In this document: positions 21,190 through 34,000 of the stretch, piece after piece
How the letters are laid out: each line of letters opens with the position of its first letter
Numbering within the stretch: the stretch's first letter is position 1
From: Hemileia vastatrix
Lineage: Eukaryota; Basidiomycota; Pucciniomycetes; Pucciniales; Zaghouaniaceae
Direction of reading: 5' to 3'
Assembly (NCBI GenBank): GCA_030280995.1
Contig: JASXTE010000002.1
Location: 21,472,683-21,536,682 of the forward strand
DNA length: 64,000 nucleotides
The notes under the pieces: generated by a model
The model's database searches: none
Seen by the model: the letters and a program-made list of their open reading frames with translations, nothing else
What the model was told of the DNA's origin: nothing
Program-made: the position numbers and the translations under genes

Positions 21190-21983
21190 TTACACCACAT
21201 CTCCAACCTCTTTTTTACCAAATTTATCTACACCTTGATCAAACTTCCCAAGCACATAATATACCATATTTTTATTGTTTTCAAGTTTTTCCTCATGGTG
21301 GAGGTCCTCATTATCTACACTTATTAATCCTTCCAGTTTAAACTCATGGGGGAGGTAGAGAAAGTCTTCAGCACCTTTTTTACTAGCCTTGATCATAGGT
21401 ATATCTTTGTTGAATTCTTCTGAGTCAGATTCCTCTTCAGTAGGTGGTCCTCTTGAAAAGCCATCTGGAATAGTAAAAATCTTTACAGGCTTATGAACTA
21501 AATCAAAAGAAATTTTTTGAATAAAAGCTACCCATCTAGTCATGGGAAAATTTGGTAAACTAGGGGAATTATCATTTGAATTAATTATTTTGAATCAACT
21601 TTCAATTAGAATTGTTTTCCGCATAAAACATTTTGAAGCTACTTTATAAATTTTTCCAAACAACAAAGTTCCAATTTGGGTTAATCATGTATTGATTCAA
21701 CCTCAGTAAATACCACAGATTCATACCTGACTGGTATTATATAGACAGCTTTTTCCATTCAGGACAGAGCTGCCCCAGCAGAAATCTGACTTGAATCCAC
21801 TGCTAAATAAATTTGGCCTGCATCTTTCCCATAATCAAACTTATGCAGGAAAATATCTTCCCCAAAAACCTTCTGCAATCTCTCAAACACCTCTTCACAA
21901 TATTTTTCCCACTCCCAGTCAGAATCCTTCCTAGTCAACCATCTCAAAGGAGAAGCCAATGAATAAAAGTCCTTAATAAACAT
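21190..21983 (-). pseudogene. Gypsy element 1, RNase H and linker remnant
   Basis: It contains IYLAVDSSQISAGAALS from the RNase H start and, after a gap, MTRWVAFIQKISFDLVHKP followed by an acidic SDSEEF linker. Stops between the pieces show decay. It lies in order between the RT and integrase remnants. Confidence 0.78.
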
Positions 21984-21989
21984 TCTGAT

Positions 21990-22960
21990 ATATAAAAAAA
22001 TATGCCTAAAAGCCCCCTGACTTTGGTTTTATTCATGGTTCTTGGCCAGGAATAAATTTTTATCACCTTCTTCTATTACATAATCCTACCCTCTCTACAT
22101 ACCACATGACCTAGAATTTCTAAAGCTGGCACACAAAAAAAATTTGGAACCTGAAATAGTTAGACCAGCATCTTCAATCCTAAACAAATTCCTCTCTAAA
22201 ACAACAGCATATTCCCAGAAAAATTTTTTTAATCCTAGATTCTCCTTAAATACTTCATTACTTTAATCTGTTGAAGGTTCTTTTATTCCACCATAATTAA
22301 TAAATAGACCAGAATTTTGTGGATTTTTGTCTTGTAGAATCCAAGACATCTGTGCTTTATAAACAGCAAATAAATTTGTTGCTCCATGACTTAATCTTGT
22401 TAGTTGTAATTGTCCAAGTGGCATATCAAAATTTTTGAGAGGCATAGAATCTAAATGAAACTCTCTTTCATCATACCCCCCATTCTATATCTCAAATATT
22501 AACATACACTTCCTAAAAAAATCTCTACAAACTCCTCTGCACTACATGGTATTCCTGCATCATTTATTGTAAGCCTATTTAATTCTCTGAGATCTTGAAG
22601 TAACCCAAGCTTACCATTATGTTTTTAAATACATAATACTGGACTTTAAGAGCTTGATGATGAATTTTTATATAATCCAGTTCAAATTCTTTCTCTAATG
22701 ACTTTGATATAATCTTATTTTAAAATGGGGGGTATAGGAATAGGTTTCTGTTGCCATGGTTCATGACAAACAACTGAAATTTTGTAAGGCTCCCCATAAG
22801 AATGCTTTAACACACCTTTCACCTTTAAAAATTCAATGGCCTTCTCCCTCTTAACCATTATATTCAAAGAGAAATTTTTTTATTCACCTGAAAGCCAATC
22901 TCCAGGTCCAAAATTAACAACATCCAATATTTTAAAAGTAATCCTTGAATTTTCAGAAAA
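21990..22960 (-). pseudogene. Gypsy element 1, reverse transcriptase remnant
   Basis: Short frames with MPLGQLQLTRLSHGATNLFAV and NSGLFINYGGIKEP correspond to the RT palm. The catalytic motif, expected as FIDDGG in this lineage, reads FINYGG here. The upstream segment (around VVNFGPGDWLSG) is also recognisable. Many stops. Confidence 0.75.
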
Positions 22961-23749
22961 TTTCAGAAGGTTCTTGAATAAAGGACTGTCATATGGATCT
23001 CTTGATAAAGTTAGTCTTCACAAAGGCAGATTTCATTTGGCTGGAAGTGGTTCATTTTTTTATCTAATTTTATTTGCTACCTTTTTTTTATTTTGCTGCA
23101 TAAAATTTCACTTTGACTTGAGATATTTGATACATTATATTTTTGCTGTAATATAATTCATCATAAGAATTTTCTTCATCTTCATCTTCTGAATCAGAAA
23201 CAAAGTAAGTTGAAATATAATTTTTCTTTTTAATATTTTCATTATCACCCTCTTTTCCTTTGTCTAATTTAACATCTAACTTTCCATCACCTTTTATACC
23301 ATTTTCCACCATAAAATCCCCAGTAAATAAAGTTTGAAGTTTAACCTTTTGATAGAGAATAGAAATAGAACCATCACAAATATTATTTTTTTTGAATTAA
23401 TTATGCTAAGATTTTTTTTGATTTTGATGAGATAATTGCAGTTTATCCTCTTTCTGGAGCCCATAAAATAATCCACCACTAATATCACCAAAATTAGAAA
23501 AATTCACTTTCCAACTTTTATGCAACATAATACATTATATCTATCTCTTTGAACCATTTTTAAGCTGAATAGAATAATTTGATAATGATAAAAAACATAT
23601 AGAAACTTCCAACACATAATGACATTCCAAAGATATATCAGCAAAAAATATTTAATAATCTACTTGAATTATCTCCCAGTGAGCTGACCTTTTGCAATAT
23701 AGGATCTCTTCTTGAGGAGATATTGCAACATCAGAGAAATCAGCCCCTA

Positions 23750-24268
23750 CTACCCTAAAAAATGAGAGTCTTCATACTTATCTTTTTTTATAAATTTACC
23801 AAAAGCTGAACTTTTAATTTGCCTCTTCTTGGTGCACATACAACACTTACACATAGTGGTTATTCCAGGCCTTTTTTTCAAACCATTGTCTCCTGGAGGT
23901 GCCAACCACATATGAAGCTGTCTCAAATCATCTCCTGTTGTCTCTAAACTAATCCCCATTACACTCTGATAACCTATTGGGGTTTCAAAATCCATCAATA
24001 ATGGCCCACCAAGAACTTTTTTCATAGCTCCTCTAGCCACATAAAAATACACCATAGAAACAGATCCAACTACCCTTAATTTGACATGTTCATCCATCCC
24101 CATAAGTTCAGTTGCATGTCTGCCTATACCTCTTAACTTTCCACCAGTGCCAGATATAATTGGAAAGACTATAATAGTTGATTTTTCTAAAGAAATAAAT
24201 TTAATTTGAGGCCCAGAATCCACCAGGGCCTTTACCTCCTTACCATTTAACATTACCATTAAATACAC
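23750..24268 (-). pseudogene. Gypsy element 1, aspartic protease remnant
   Basis: A 172-codon frame with KALVDSGPQIKFISLEKS, the active-site region of a retropepsin (DSG), and the later GGKLRGIGRHATEL. This is the longest uninterrupted piece of the element. It should cleave the polyprotein, but its neighbours are broken. Confidence 0.78.
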
Positions 24269-24319
24269 TAGAGGAGCAGAAAAATGAGTTTCCAGCTACT
24301 CTCCAAACTTCTCCACATT

Positions 24320-26387
24320 TTAACAAATATACTCCACCTCTCCTGCAGATACCCTTCTCCTTTTCAGATGCTTCTTTCGCTTCTCTGAAAGGGAAGGACT
24401 AATTGTAAATAGTTCACCTATAGATAGAGGAATCTGGAGTTGATTCACTCTACCCAAAACTGTCTCCATAGCATTTTGTTGATGAGATACCACTGGCCTT
24501 TCATATTGTACTTTAATTTTAATAACCTTTGACCTGGGAATCTCTTGAGGACCCACATTACCATCTTCACCCCCTAATAATATCTTCATCTACCATAACC
24601 CTAGCTACATCACCAACTTCTTTGACTAAACCAGATCCATCACTGGTTCTCCTTACCCCTTCCATAGGAGTAGGACCAAAAAAAACTTGGTCTAAGAAAG
24701 ATTATATTGGTACATCTTCTCAGGAATAGGCTCACCATAAAAGTCAAATTTTCTAAAACTAGGAAGCCCCATATCTGAAGTTCCCTTCAAAATTTTATAA
24801 ATTAAGTCCTTGGTGTAAGGTTTATTCTGAATCTTCTTAATTTCAGCCTTTCCCAGTTTTACCCTAAGTTGGCTTTGGATGTTACTTTTAGCTTTAGTAG
24901 CAGCTACTCTTCTGGAAGCATCAACATCATTCTCCCCAATAATAAAGTTACCATCCACCTTTGCAACTGTTTCCAACTATAATCCACCAAATGAAGTTGT
25001 AAAAGTGGCCTTACTAACCTCCTTTTATTTTCCCTTATCTACTTCTCCACTATCATTATTACCATTCCTTATACCACCTTTCACATTTTCACCGTCATGA
25101 CTGGTTAATTATTCAAATCTTGCTCTCCTTTTAGCCATTATATTCTTTCTAACTTAATATAAAGGAGCTTGGCTTTCACTGGGTTTGATGAAAGATCCAT
25201 CAGAAAATTTGTAAATCTTTCCATCAAATTTGACTCTACCAGCCTGAAAGTCCCTATCCAAAAAATAATAATCTTCAGCTTTATGCCCCCTTTTATTAAA
25301 ATAGGAGCACACTCTAGGATCTCCATATCCACCTCTAAAACCATTTCCATTTTCATTAAAAAAATTTCCATTGCCATTATTTCCATATTTCCTCCCCTCA
25401 TAACCTCTTGATTGATAAGAAGAAGAAGTAGAAGATGAAGCCACAGGCACTCTGTGGGCCTTCTGAATTTCTTGAACAAATATTTTGAGCTGATCATTTA
25501 AGTCAGATAAATGATCCACCATTTTATAATCAACATCACCCTCAACCCTAGGAACAGGCTGACCCAACATAGCATTCTTTACTTCCTTAGCCTTGACCAT
25601 AATATCATTTTTTCAGCCAAAAATTCACTAACCTTGCTAACATATTGAGTAAAAGATTCTTGATATTTGTCCAAACCATAAATTTTAAAAATGCCTGGAT
25701 GATTTCTCTAATGACTTTTAAAGCAAGAATTTTCTGTTCCACATTCAGTAAATCCTTCATCAAGTACTTTCTAGACAGTTCCTCCAACACATCCATCCTG
25801 ATGTCCCTACTGAAAGATTACCAAAACAAATCCTTTGCCTGATTTTTATGGCCTATCTCATCCACCAGCATCAAGTATTCCACCGCTTCATCAAACTTCC
25901 TACATAATTTTTAGAAGTCCACCATAGTTGGTTCACTACCTTTGAATTACCAATCACTGAAAATCCTGTTAAGGTCCAACATAATATACCTCACTTCTCA
26001 TCTATCAACCATCTATTTTGAAAATTTCATGCAGTCCCATCTTTTATAACCGTCCATAGCAATGAACTCCATTTCCACCTCTCTTTCCACAATAAAGAAC
26101 CTAATATTCTTCACCATATCCATATGTGAAGTCCCATCAAAAGTAGAAGAAACTTCACATTGATTCAAGAGCCATTTAACTTCTTCCCCATTTAACTTGG
26201 GCCCATCCCACGTTAAAATCCTGACCAAGGCATTTACAGGAAGAGGAACACCAGATCCAGGAGCCAAAGACATCCCAAAAGTATAAGATAAACTGTTGAA
26301 ATAAGATAAGAGTTTGATAACTAAGCCTCTTTCAGGATAAGATAGTTCAAATACCAAGTAAGATTGATTAAAAGCTAGAGAATTCAA
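24320..26387 (-). pseudogene. Gypsy element 1, gag and gag-pol linker remnants
   Basis: Frames at 26013-26387 (with VRILTWDGPKLNGEEVKWLL), 25605-25796, 25154-25600 and 24692-24976 follow the order of a gag protein. A degraded zinc knuckle reads CSYFNKRGHKAEDYYFLD, in which two of the expected cysteines are replaced. Stops and shifts separate the pieces. Confidence 0.72.
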
Positions 26388-26409
26388 ACCCCAAGTTGCA
26401 TGCCACTAA

Positions 26410-26700
26410 TTTAAAAAGACTCTTACTGTTGCCTTTCTGTAAGCAGAATCTAAGGAAGTTGTATAAACAGATGAAAAAACTGTCCCTTTAAGTAAAATAT
26501 GGGCTCAAAATTAACTAAGCTAAAGCATCTAATTGATAAATAAAGATAAAATGACTATTTTATTTGGACTTTTTTATATGAAGTATTGGTTTTCTTTTTG
26601 TTGGAGAAAAGAAGTTCAACAGTAAATTTGTACTGAGAAAAGTTATTTAAATGATGAAAGTTATATTTTTCAATGAAGTTTATATTTTAATATGCCATCA
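26410..26700 (-). repeat. Partial 5' LTR of gypsy element 1
   Basis: It aligns with 31642-31930: AGACTCTTAC, GCCTTTCTGTAAGCAGAATC, CTGTCCCTTTAAGTA and ACTAAGCTAAAGCATCTA. It abuts the gag region on the left. Past about 26700 the alignment stops. Confidence 0.7.
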
Positions 26701-26779
26701 AAAGAATGGGGACATTCTTCATTGGAGGGAGGACATGGAAGACTAAAGATTAGGGCAGCACTAAGTTTGATGAAAGGAG

Positions 26780-27110
26780 GATTTTAAGAGATTATTATAA
26801 AGAATGAAAAAGCCAATTCAATTTAATATAATAATTATTTTGAAAGAAAGAGCATTATAAGTGGTTCTAAAGGATAATTTTACAAGTCAAGATTTAAAAA
26901 ATATTAAACAATCAAGAAATGTAAGTATAGGCTTAAAAGTGCATGGAAATGAAATTCAGGAGTCTCAAGAACATTTGGGAACTTTATGGGACTTTCACTA
27001 TTTTTTTTCTATTTTTAATAAGTGTATAAAGTACTTTTATTTATTTTTAATTTTTCATAATTTACTTAAGTTTTTTTGATTTTTAATTGTAACTGTAAGA
27101 GTCTTTCTAA
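26780..27110 (+). repeat. LTR fragment in opposite orientation
   Basis: The segment is the reverse complement of the inner half of the LTRs at 16010-16170 and 32370-32600 (AGGAGTCTCAAGAAC, ACAAGTCAAGATT, AAAGTAC). It ends CTGTAAGAGTCTTTCTA, the inverted form of the LTR edge, against the RNase H region of the next gypsy copy. Confidence 0.6.
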
Positions 27111-27119
27111 AAATCCTCT

Positions 27120-28333
27120 TCACATTTGGCATCCCACTCCTGATAAGGATCCTTCCTAGTCAACCATCTCAAAGGAGCTCCCAATAAAGAAAAGTCCTTG
27201 ATGAAAATTCTAAGATAAGCAAATATTCCTAAAAACCCTCTAAATTTGGTCATATTCTTGGGTCTTGGCCAGGACTAAATTTTATTAACCTTCTTCTTCA
27301 ACATAATTCTTCCCTCTCTACATTCCACATGTCCTATAATTTCCAAGGCTGGAACACAACATGAAAACTTTGAGCCAGAAATAGTTAATCCAGCCTCTTC
27401 AATCCTAAGAAAAAATTCTCTCTAAAACAACAGTATATTCCCAGATAAATTTATGTATTCCTGGATTCTCCTCAAAAACTTCATTATCTTAATCTGTTGA
27501 AGGACCTTTAATTTCACCATCAACAATAAAGATATTAAAATCTTGGGTAATTTCATCTTGAAGAATCCAAGCCATATGATCATGATAAACTGAAACCAAA
27601 TTTGTTACATCTTTAGGTAATATTGTCCACTTCAATCTTACAAGTAGAGTATCAAAATAAGTGAAAGGCCTAGAATCAGTCTTTAACTCTCTATCATCAT
27701 ATACCCCCATAATATCACCCAATCCATAACACATTCTACCAAAAAATGCCTTTACAAAACCTCCACACTAGTTGGTACACCAGCATCTTTTATTATAAAA
27801 CTATTTAATTCCATAGGATCATGAACTACCTGATATTGACTTTAGGGTTCTTGAAACAGATCACTGGACTTGAGTAACTTGTTGAGGACTTCTGATATAA
27901 TACTGATTTAATTTTTTCTCTAATGACTTCAATATAATCATCTTTAAAAGCTACAAAAATTGAAATTTTCTTTTGCTGCCATGGTTTGTGAAAGACAACA
28001 GGAAACTTTTAAGGCTCCCAATTAAATTCTTAAACATACTTCTCTCCTCCTCTAAAAAATTGATTTACTTCTAATTTTTACTATCAAATTCAACAACAAC
28101 TTCTTCTCTTTGCTTGACAACCAATCTTCAGGTCCAAAATTAACAACACCCAGTCTCTCAAAAGTGATTCTTATTGTTTCAGAGAATTCAGGAATATTCT
28201 TTACTAAAGGACAATCATGTGGATCTCTTGATAAATATGGCCTATTAAAAAGTGTATTTAACTCTTTTGTCAACAGTTCTTTAATTGGACTTACCTTGTT
28301 AGCAAACATTTTTTTTTCTGCATTGACATACAC
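27120..28333 (-). pseudogene. Gypsy element 2, RT remnant, truncated
   Basis: Frames include LVKNIPEFSETIRITFERLG, then VVNFGPEDWLSS, then CYGLGDIMGVYDDRELKTDS and FNIFIVDGEIKGPS. The catalytic pair is changed (IVDG for IDDG). The element stops in RNase H at about 27115, where the inverted LTR fragment begins; its integrase is missing. Confidence 0.78.
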
Positions 28334-29029
28334 ATTGAATTGAGGAATCAGATCTCTTCTAGATCCACCATTAAATAAATCTTAATCAGAGCTTTCTTCT
28401 TCATCAGAATCAGAAACAAAGTATTTTTAAGCATAATTTTAGTCATTGATTTTAAAAATTTTAACCCCTTTTACTTCATCTAATTTTACATCACCATACC
28501 CACCATTTTCCTCCTCAGAATCCCAAATAAATAAAGTTGGCAGTTTAACCTCTTTCTGGAATACAAAAATAAAATTATCACAAATATTATCATTTTGTGA
28601 ATGAATTATATTAAGTTTTTTTGTCGTTTTTGATGAGTTAACTTCAGTTTATCCTTTTGCTGGAGACCATAAAACATACCACCAGATATTACACCCCTTT
28701 TTTCCACCTTATTAAACAAATTAACAGTCCAATTTTTATTGAACACAATATCACCCATATTTCCTCTTGAACAGGTTTTAAAATTTTTAGAAGAATTTGA
28801 TAAAGATAACAGTCATATAGAAAAATCCATCACATTATGACATTTCAAAGAAATATAAAAAGAAAATAATTGAGGATCAAATTGAATTATCTCCAAGTGA
28901 GCTGACCTATTGCAATCCCAGATCTCTTCTTGAGGAGAGATTAAAATATTTCAGATATCAGCCCTATCTACCCTAAAAAATGGGTGTATCCAGAAAAATA
29001 ATTTTTAATCAATTCACCAGAATCTGACC

Positions 29030-29480
29030 ATTCTATTTGTCTATTCTATGTGTATACAAAACACTGACACATTTTTGTAACCCCAGGCCTTGTCTCCCAA
29101 CCTTCATCCCCAGGAGGTGCCAACCCCATATGAACACTTCTCATATCTTCACCAGTAATATCTAAACTAATACCATGACAGATTAATAGCCCCTCTTAGC
29201 TTCAAAATCCATCAAAAAAGGACCACCAAGAATGGATTTTTAAGCCCTTCCTCTCACATAAAAATTCAACTTTCCAACAGATATAAATACATATAATTTG
29301 ATATTCTCTGCTGTTCTCACCAGCTCAGTAGAATGACCTCCAATACTTCTAAGATTACCAGAAGTGCCAATCTTGATTGGAAAGCCTATTTTTTTAGCTC
29401 TTTCTAAAGAAAAAAGATTAATTTGTGACCCAGAATCCACCAGGGCCTTTGCCTCTATACCATTAAGAGTCACTAAAAAA
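29030..29480 (-). pseudogene. Gypsy element 2, protease remnant
   Basis: MTLNGIEAKALVDSGSQINL begins the retropepsin region and GNLRSIGGHSTELV follows. A shift or stop ends the frame at 29240, but homology to the first element continues to about 29030. Confidence 0.72.
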
Positions 29481-29715
29481 TATCCCAGAGAAGCAGAAAA
29501 ATGAGTTTACACCTCCTCACCAAACTTCTCCACATTTTCACACATATACTCCACCTCTCAAGCTGATACCAATCTCCTTTTCAGGTTCTTCTTCTGCTTC
29601 TTTTTAAGGGAGGACTAATTGTAAAAAATTAGCCTAAAGATAAATGAATCTGAAGTTAATTCACTATACCAAAAACTATATCCATCACATTTTTTTGACC
29701 AGCCACTACTGGCTT

Positions 29716-31505
29716 TTAGAACAGAACTTCAGTTTTAGCAACATTGACTCTGGGAAACTCTAGGGGAGCCACATCTCCATCTTCAAAAACTATTTCAACA
29801 TCTTCAAAATCAAAAACCCTAACACCATCACCCACTGGTTTCACTAATCCAGATCTATCACTGGTCCTCCTCACTCCCTGCATTTGAGAAGGACCACTTA
29901 AATTTGGTCTTAAAGAAAGATTGTAGAGATAAATCCTCCTCAGTATCCAATTCTTAATAACCAGGCATAGGTTCACCAATAAGATCCAAGTAACCCAAAC
30001 TAAGAGGCACCATATCAGCCATTCCCTTCTGCATCCTATAGATTTTTTTCTTAGAAAAACCTTTCTTCTCCACCTTTTTTTGGTTCCACCATTCGTGGAT
30101 TAGCCCCCATTTGACTTTGAATGCTACTCTTTGTTTTAGTAGTATCTTCCCTTCTAGAAGCATTCACATCATATTCAACTTCCATACAGTTAACATCCAT
30201 TCTAGAAGCCAAAAAAAACTCCAAACCACCAATATAAGTAGTAAATGTGGCCTTACTGACCTCCTTCTCTTTTCCCTTATCACTTTTTCAACCTTCATTT
30301 CCACCATTATTTTTCCCACCTTTTCAATTATCATCATCATTTTCACCCATAATATTAATCCTAACCAAAGCCAAGGGAGCCTTCCCTGCACTAGTTTTAA
30401 TGAATGATCAATAATGAAAATTATAAGCCTTTTCATCAAATTTGACTCCACCAGAATGAAAGTCCTTATCCAAAAAATAACAATCATCAGCTCTGTGCTC
30501 CCTCTTGTTATAACAAGAGCACACCTTGGGCTTTTAATAACCACCTCTAAAACCAGTTCAACCATTACCATTCTGATTTCCACTAACATTTCCAGAAAAT
30601 TCATTATTATTTCCATTAAAGCCATAAATCCTCATCTGATAACTCCTTTATTGATAAGATGAAGAAGTTAATAAGGCCACTAGTGCCCTATTGACTTTTT
30701 GAGTCTCTTAAGAAAATTTTTTAGCTACTTTGTTAAGTCAGGAAAATGATTGACCATATTGTTAAAAACCTTTCCTTCAACTATTGGAGCTGGCTTCCCT
30801 ATCTGGACTTCTTGGCTTCTTGGGCTTTTACTATAATATAATTATTTTCAGAAAAAACCTCACTAAACTTGCTAATGTACTGTGTGCAAGATTTTTGATA
30901 TTTATCAAAATCCATAAGCTTAAGATATGCCTAAATTTCCTCCTTTATGGCCTCTAGAGCAGGCAACATCTATTCTCCATTTTGTAGATCCTTCATTTAA
31001 ACTTTTCTTGACAGCTCCTTTAAGAAGTCCATCATTAAATACCTGCAAAATGATGACCAATATAAATCTTTAGCCTAATTCTCATGAGCTAACTCTTCCA
31101 CCATAAAATTAAATATTCCACAACTTCATTAAAATGTCCAAGGATTTTCTTATAATGCACCAAATAATCAGCACTACCTTTAGCTTACCACTCACTGACA
31201 ATCTTTTTCAAGTCCACCACAGTATAATTAACACCCCATCTGCCAACAATCTCTTTTGAGAACACAATCCAATCCCACTTTTTATAATTATCCATAGCCA
31301 TGACCTCTTTTATCACCTCTCTGTCCACAATAAAAACCTTAATCTGCTTCACCATATCCAAATGAGAAGCATTATCAACAGCAGAAGAAGCCTCATACCT
31401 TCTAAAAAACAATTTAACCTCTTCCCCATTTAACTTGGGCTTATCCCAAGATATAATCCTTACTGATTCCATAGTAGGAACACCAGATCCAGAAGAAGAA
31501 GACAT
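29716..31505 (-). pseudogene. Gypsy element 2, gag remnant
   Basis: It starts at an ATG at 31505 (MSSSSGSGVPTMESVRIISW) and is collinear with the first element's gag. The zinc knuckle is altered (CSCYNKREHRADDCYFLD). Several frame breaks. The gag start lies about 135 bp from the LTR edge. Confidence 0.72.
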
Positions 31506-31630
31506 CCAAAAAGTAAAAGATTAAACCATGGAAGAAAATAAGTGTTTGCATAAGTAAGCCTCTTTCAGGACAAGCAAGTCTAAGCTCCAACTAAATAGAT
31601 TATAAGCTAGAGAATTCAAACAACATTTTA

Positions 31631-31640
31631 GGTGCCACCA
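31631..31640 (-). other. Possible primer-binding site of gypsy element 2
   Basis: TGGTGGCACC on the minus strand lies directly next to the LTR end (CTCCACA then T). A tRNA primer was not identified. Confidence 0.4.
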
Positions 31641-31641
31641 A

Positions 31642-32600
31642 TGTGGAGAGACTCTTACAGTAGCCTTTCTGTAAGCAGAATCCTAAGGAGTTGGATAAAC
31701 AGAAGAAACCCCTGTCCCTTTAAGTAGAATATGGGCTCAAATCTAACTAAGCTAAAGCATCTACTTGATAAATAAAGACCTGTTGACCATTTCATTTTGA
31801 CAGTTTTGAGATGAAGTATTGGTGTTCTTATTGTTGGGGAAGAGAAATACAACAGAAAGTTGTACTGAGAAAAGTTATTTAAATGATGGAAAGTATATGT
31901 TTTTATGAGGCTTATATTTTTTTGAACAGATTTAATAAATGAGCTCCTGAAGTTGAGACCTTAACAATGATAATCTATAAGTATATATTTATAAGTTGCT
32001 GTGTATTATTTATGAAGAGTTATATTAAAGTGTTATTTTATAAGGGTATTACAAATTATAAAACTTTATGTAAAATGATGATGGTAGTTTTTATATTTAT
32101 TTTTATATAAATTTTCTCTCCCTCATAATTTTGAGTCTACAGCCCTTATATGCATAGCCAAGTCACATTCCCATTTTTCCCTTTAAAATACATCCAGAGC
32201 TTGTAGAGGGTTTTACAGAGTATCCCTGAGCTTGTACAGACTTCTGCACTAAATTGGAACCTTAAAACCTTATTGAAAAATATAAAAAAATTATAGATAA
32301 TAGGGCTACATCTAAAAAATTTAAATTAAAGTTTTTAAGCCAGAAAAACCCTATTCACCAAGCTAAAAATCATTAAATTTAAGTAATTTATCAAAATTCA
32401 AAAATAATAAAAAGTACTTTATAAAATTGTTAGAAATATAAGAAAATAATTAAAAATTCCCCAGAAATATCCAAAGGTTCTTGAGACTCCTTAATTTCTT
32501 TTCCGTGCATTCTTAAAACTATACTGGCATTTTTTGACTGTTAAATTCATTTTTTATCTTGACTCATATAATTAACCCATTTTTTGTGATATTGCCATCC
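31642..32600 (-). repeat. 5' LTR of gypsy element 2
   Basis: Its gag-proximal edge reads TGTGGAGAGACTCTTACAG on plus. It is collinear with 15145-16210 over most of its length. The far border is not defined. Confidence 0.7.
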
Positions 32601-33079
32601 AATCTTTTTCATAATATAAAGGAGATAAAAATAGATTGACCTTTCCAATATTTATAAAATCATCCAAAATTCAATTAAAACTATTTTTAAGTGCCATAAA
32701 GAACTTTACACTGCCACAGAAGAAGCCCTTTTTTTGGGTCTTTTTCAAGGAGTGGTTTTTTCTTCATGACGCTTACTACTTTGGGCCCATCATGCTCAAT
32801 GTCCAAATATGCAGTTGTTTCTTGAAATTCAGGAGATTCAAGTAATGCAGCTAAATTAAACTCTTAATTATTCTTATTAGATTCAGAAATTTTCAGACCT
32901 TGATTCTATTTATGATGCCTTCCATAGAAATAAGATTTTGTGAGGATAGAACTTATGAGCAGGAAAATTTACTAAATAAAAGGTAATAGAATTACTGTGA
33001 AGTTAAAGCTAAAAATATGATTTGGAAGTAAATTTTAAAAAAAGAGTTCTGTGGTGGAGTATATGGGTTAGGATGGAAG
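32601..33079. other. Unassigned sequence between two gypsy elements
   Basis: No recognisable frame; a 69-codon plus-strand frame at 32636-32845 looks fortuitous. It may include the decayed end of the chromovirus 3' LTR. Confidence 0.4.
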
Positions 33080-33211
33080 CAAGTTAATGTGTGGTTTATT
33101 GGGAGGATGTGGGTATTTGTAGGATGAATTATGAATATCCCCTCTTTGACCTTTCACATTGCATAGCTGCCATAGTGCTCCTCCTCCTCACCTCTCAACA
33201 AAATCCTAACA
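33080..33211 (-). repeat. 3' LTR fragment of the chromovirus
   Basis: Read on minus from 33211 it starts TGTTAGGATTTTGTTGAGAG and matches the 5' LTR start at 38578 through GAGGAGGAGCACTATGG and CTATGCA. Beyond that the match fades. Confidence 0.65.
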
Positions 33212-33224
33212 TTACCCCCTCTTT
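33212..33224 (-). other. Polypurine tract of the chromovirus
   Basis: AAAGAGGGGGTAA on the minus strand immediately precedes the LTR start TGTTAGG, the expected place for plus-strand priming. Confidence 0.6.
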
Positions 33225-33312
33225 AACCCCTTCTGCCTCCTACACTTCTTCTCAAACTCCTTCAACTTTTCCTTAGAATTTTCTAAGTTTTTCAAAGGTT
33301 CTTAGGACCTAT

Positions 33313-34000
33313 TTATAACTTCATATCCTTTCCAATGCATAAATACTGAGCCTTTCCCCTGTACACCTTCTTAGAAATGAGCTTTTCCACCTCAAACTCC
33401 TCTTCATTTTCCACCTGGATTGGTGCTGGTGGCTCCTCTGAACACCCTGGGATTGCATCTTCTTTATTCTTGGTGAAGAATAAAGTTTTGAAAACTGGAT
33501 GTTCTTGCCTCATTGAGATTGGTAGTTCAAGTTCAAAATCTGAGTTGGATACCCTGCCTTTGACTTTGAATGGCCAAAATTTCTTGGGATCTAATATAGC
33601 GCTTGGAGAAATGTGGAAAGGAAACATGAGCTTAACCAAACCTTGTCACCTAACTGTAGCGCATAATTCTGGGTCCCTTCCTTGATGTATAACATAACTT
33701 GTGAGCTTCTTCTAGTTCTTGATGTATACTTAATATTCTTTGAATCCACTCTTCCACTTCTGCGACTTGTAAGGTGGATGGGGTACCAATTGAGAATGTT
33801 GTGTGATAAACATAGTTGGCATAAAAGGGTGACATTCCTGTTGCAGCATGTGTCCAGTTATTGTATGAGAATTCAGCCAGTTTTAACATCTGCACCCAGT
33901 CATATTTCTGATAGTTAATGAAATGGTGCAAACATTTTATAATTGCCTTATTCACTATCTCAGATTGACCATCAGTATGTGGATTTCATGCTATTGAAAA
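33313..34000 (-). pseudogene. Chromovirus integrase C-terminus and chromodomain
   Basis: The frame at 33650-33955 has VQMLKLAEFSYNNWTHAATG, the end of the integrase core. The frame at 33313-33639 has the GPFKV-type region (AILDPKKFWPFKVKGRVSN) and a chromodomain start, EEEFEVEKLISKKVYRGKAQ. The chromodomain would direct insertion to marked chromatin. The copy is broken by shifts. Confidence 0.82.

Noticed and set aside
33091..33276. 61-codon plus-strand frame as a small gene
   Set aside because: It lies across the chromovirus LTR edge and polypurine tract, so it is retroelement non-coding sequence.
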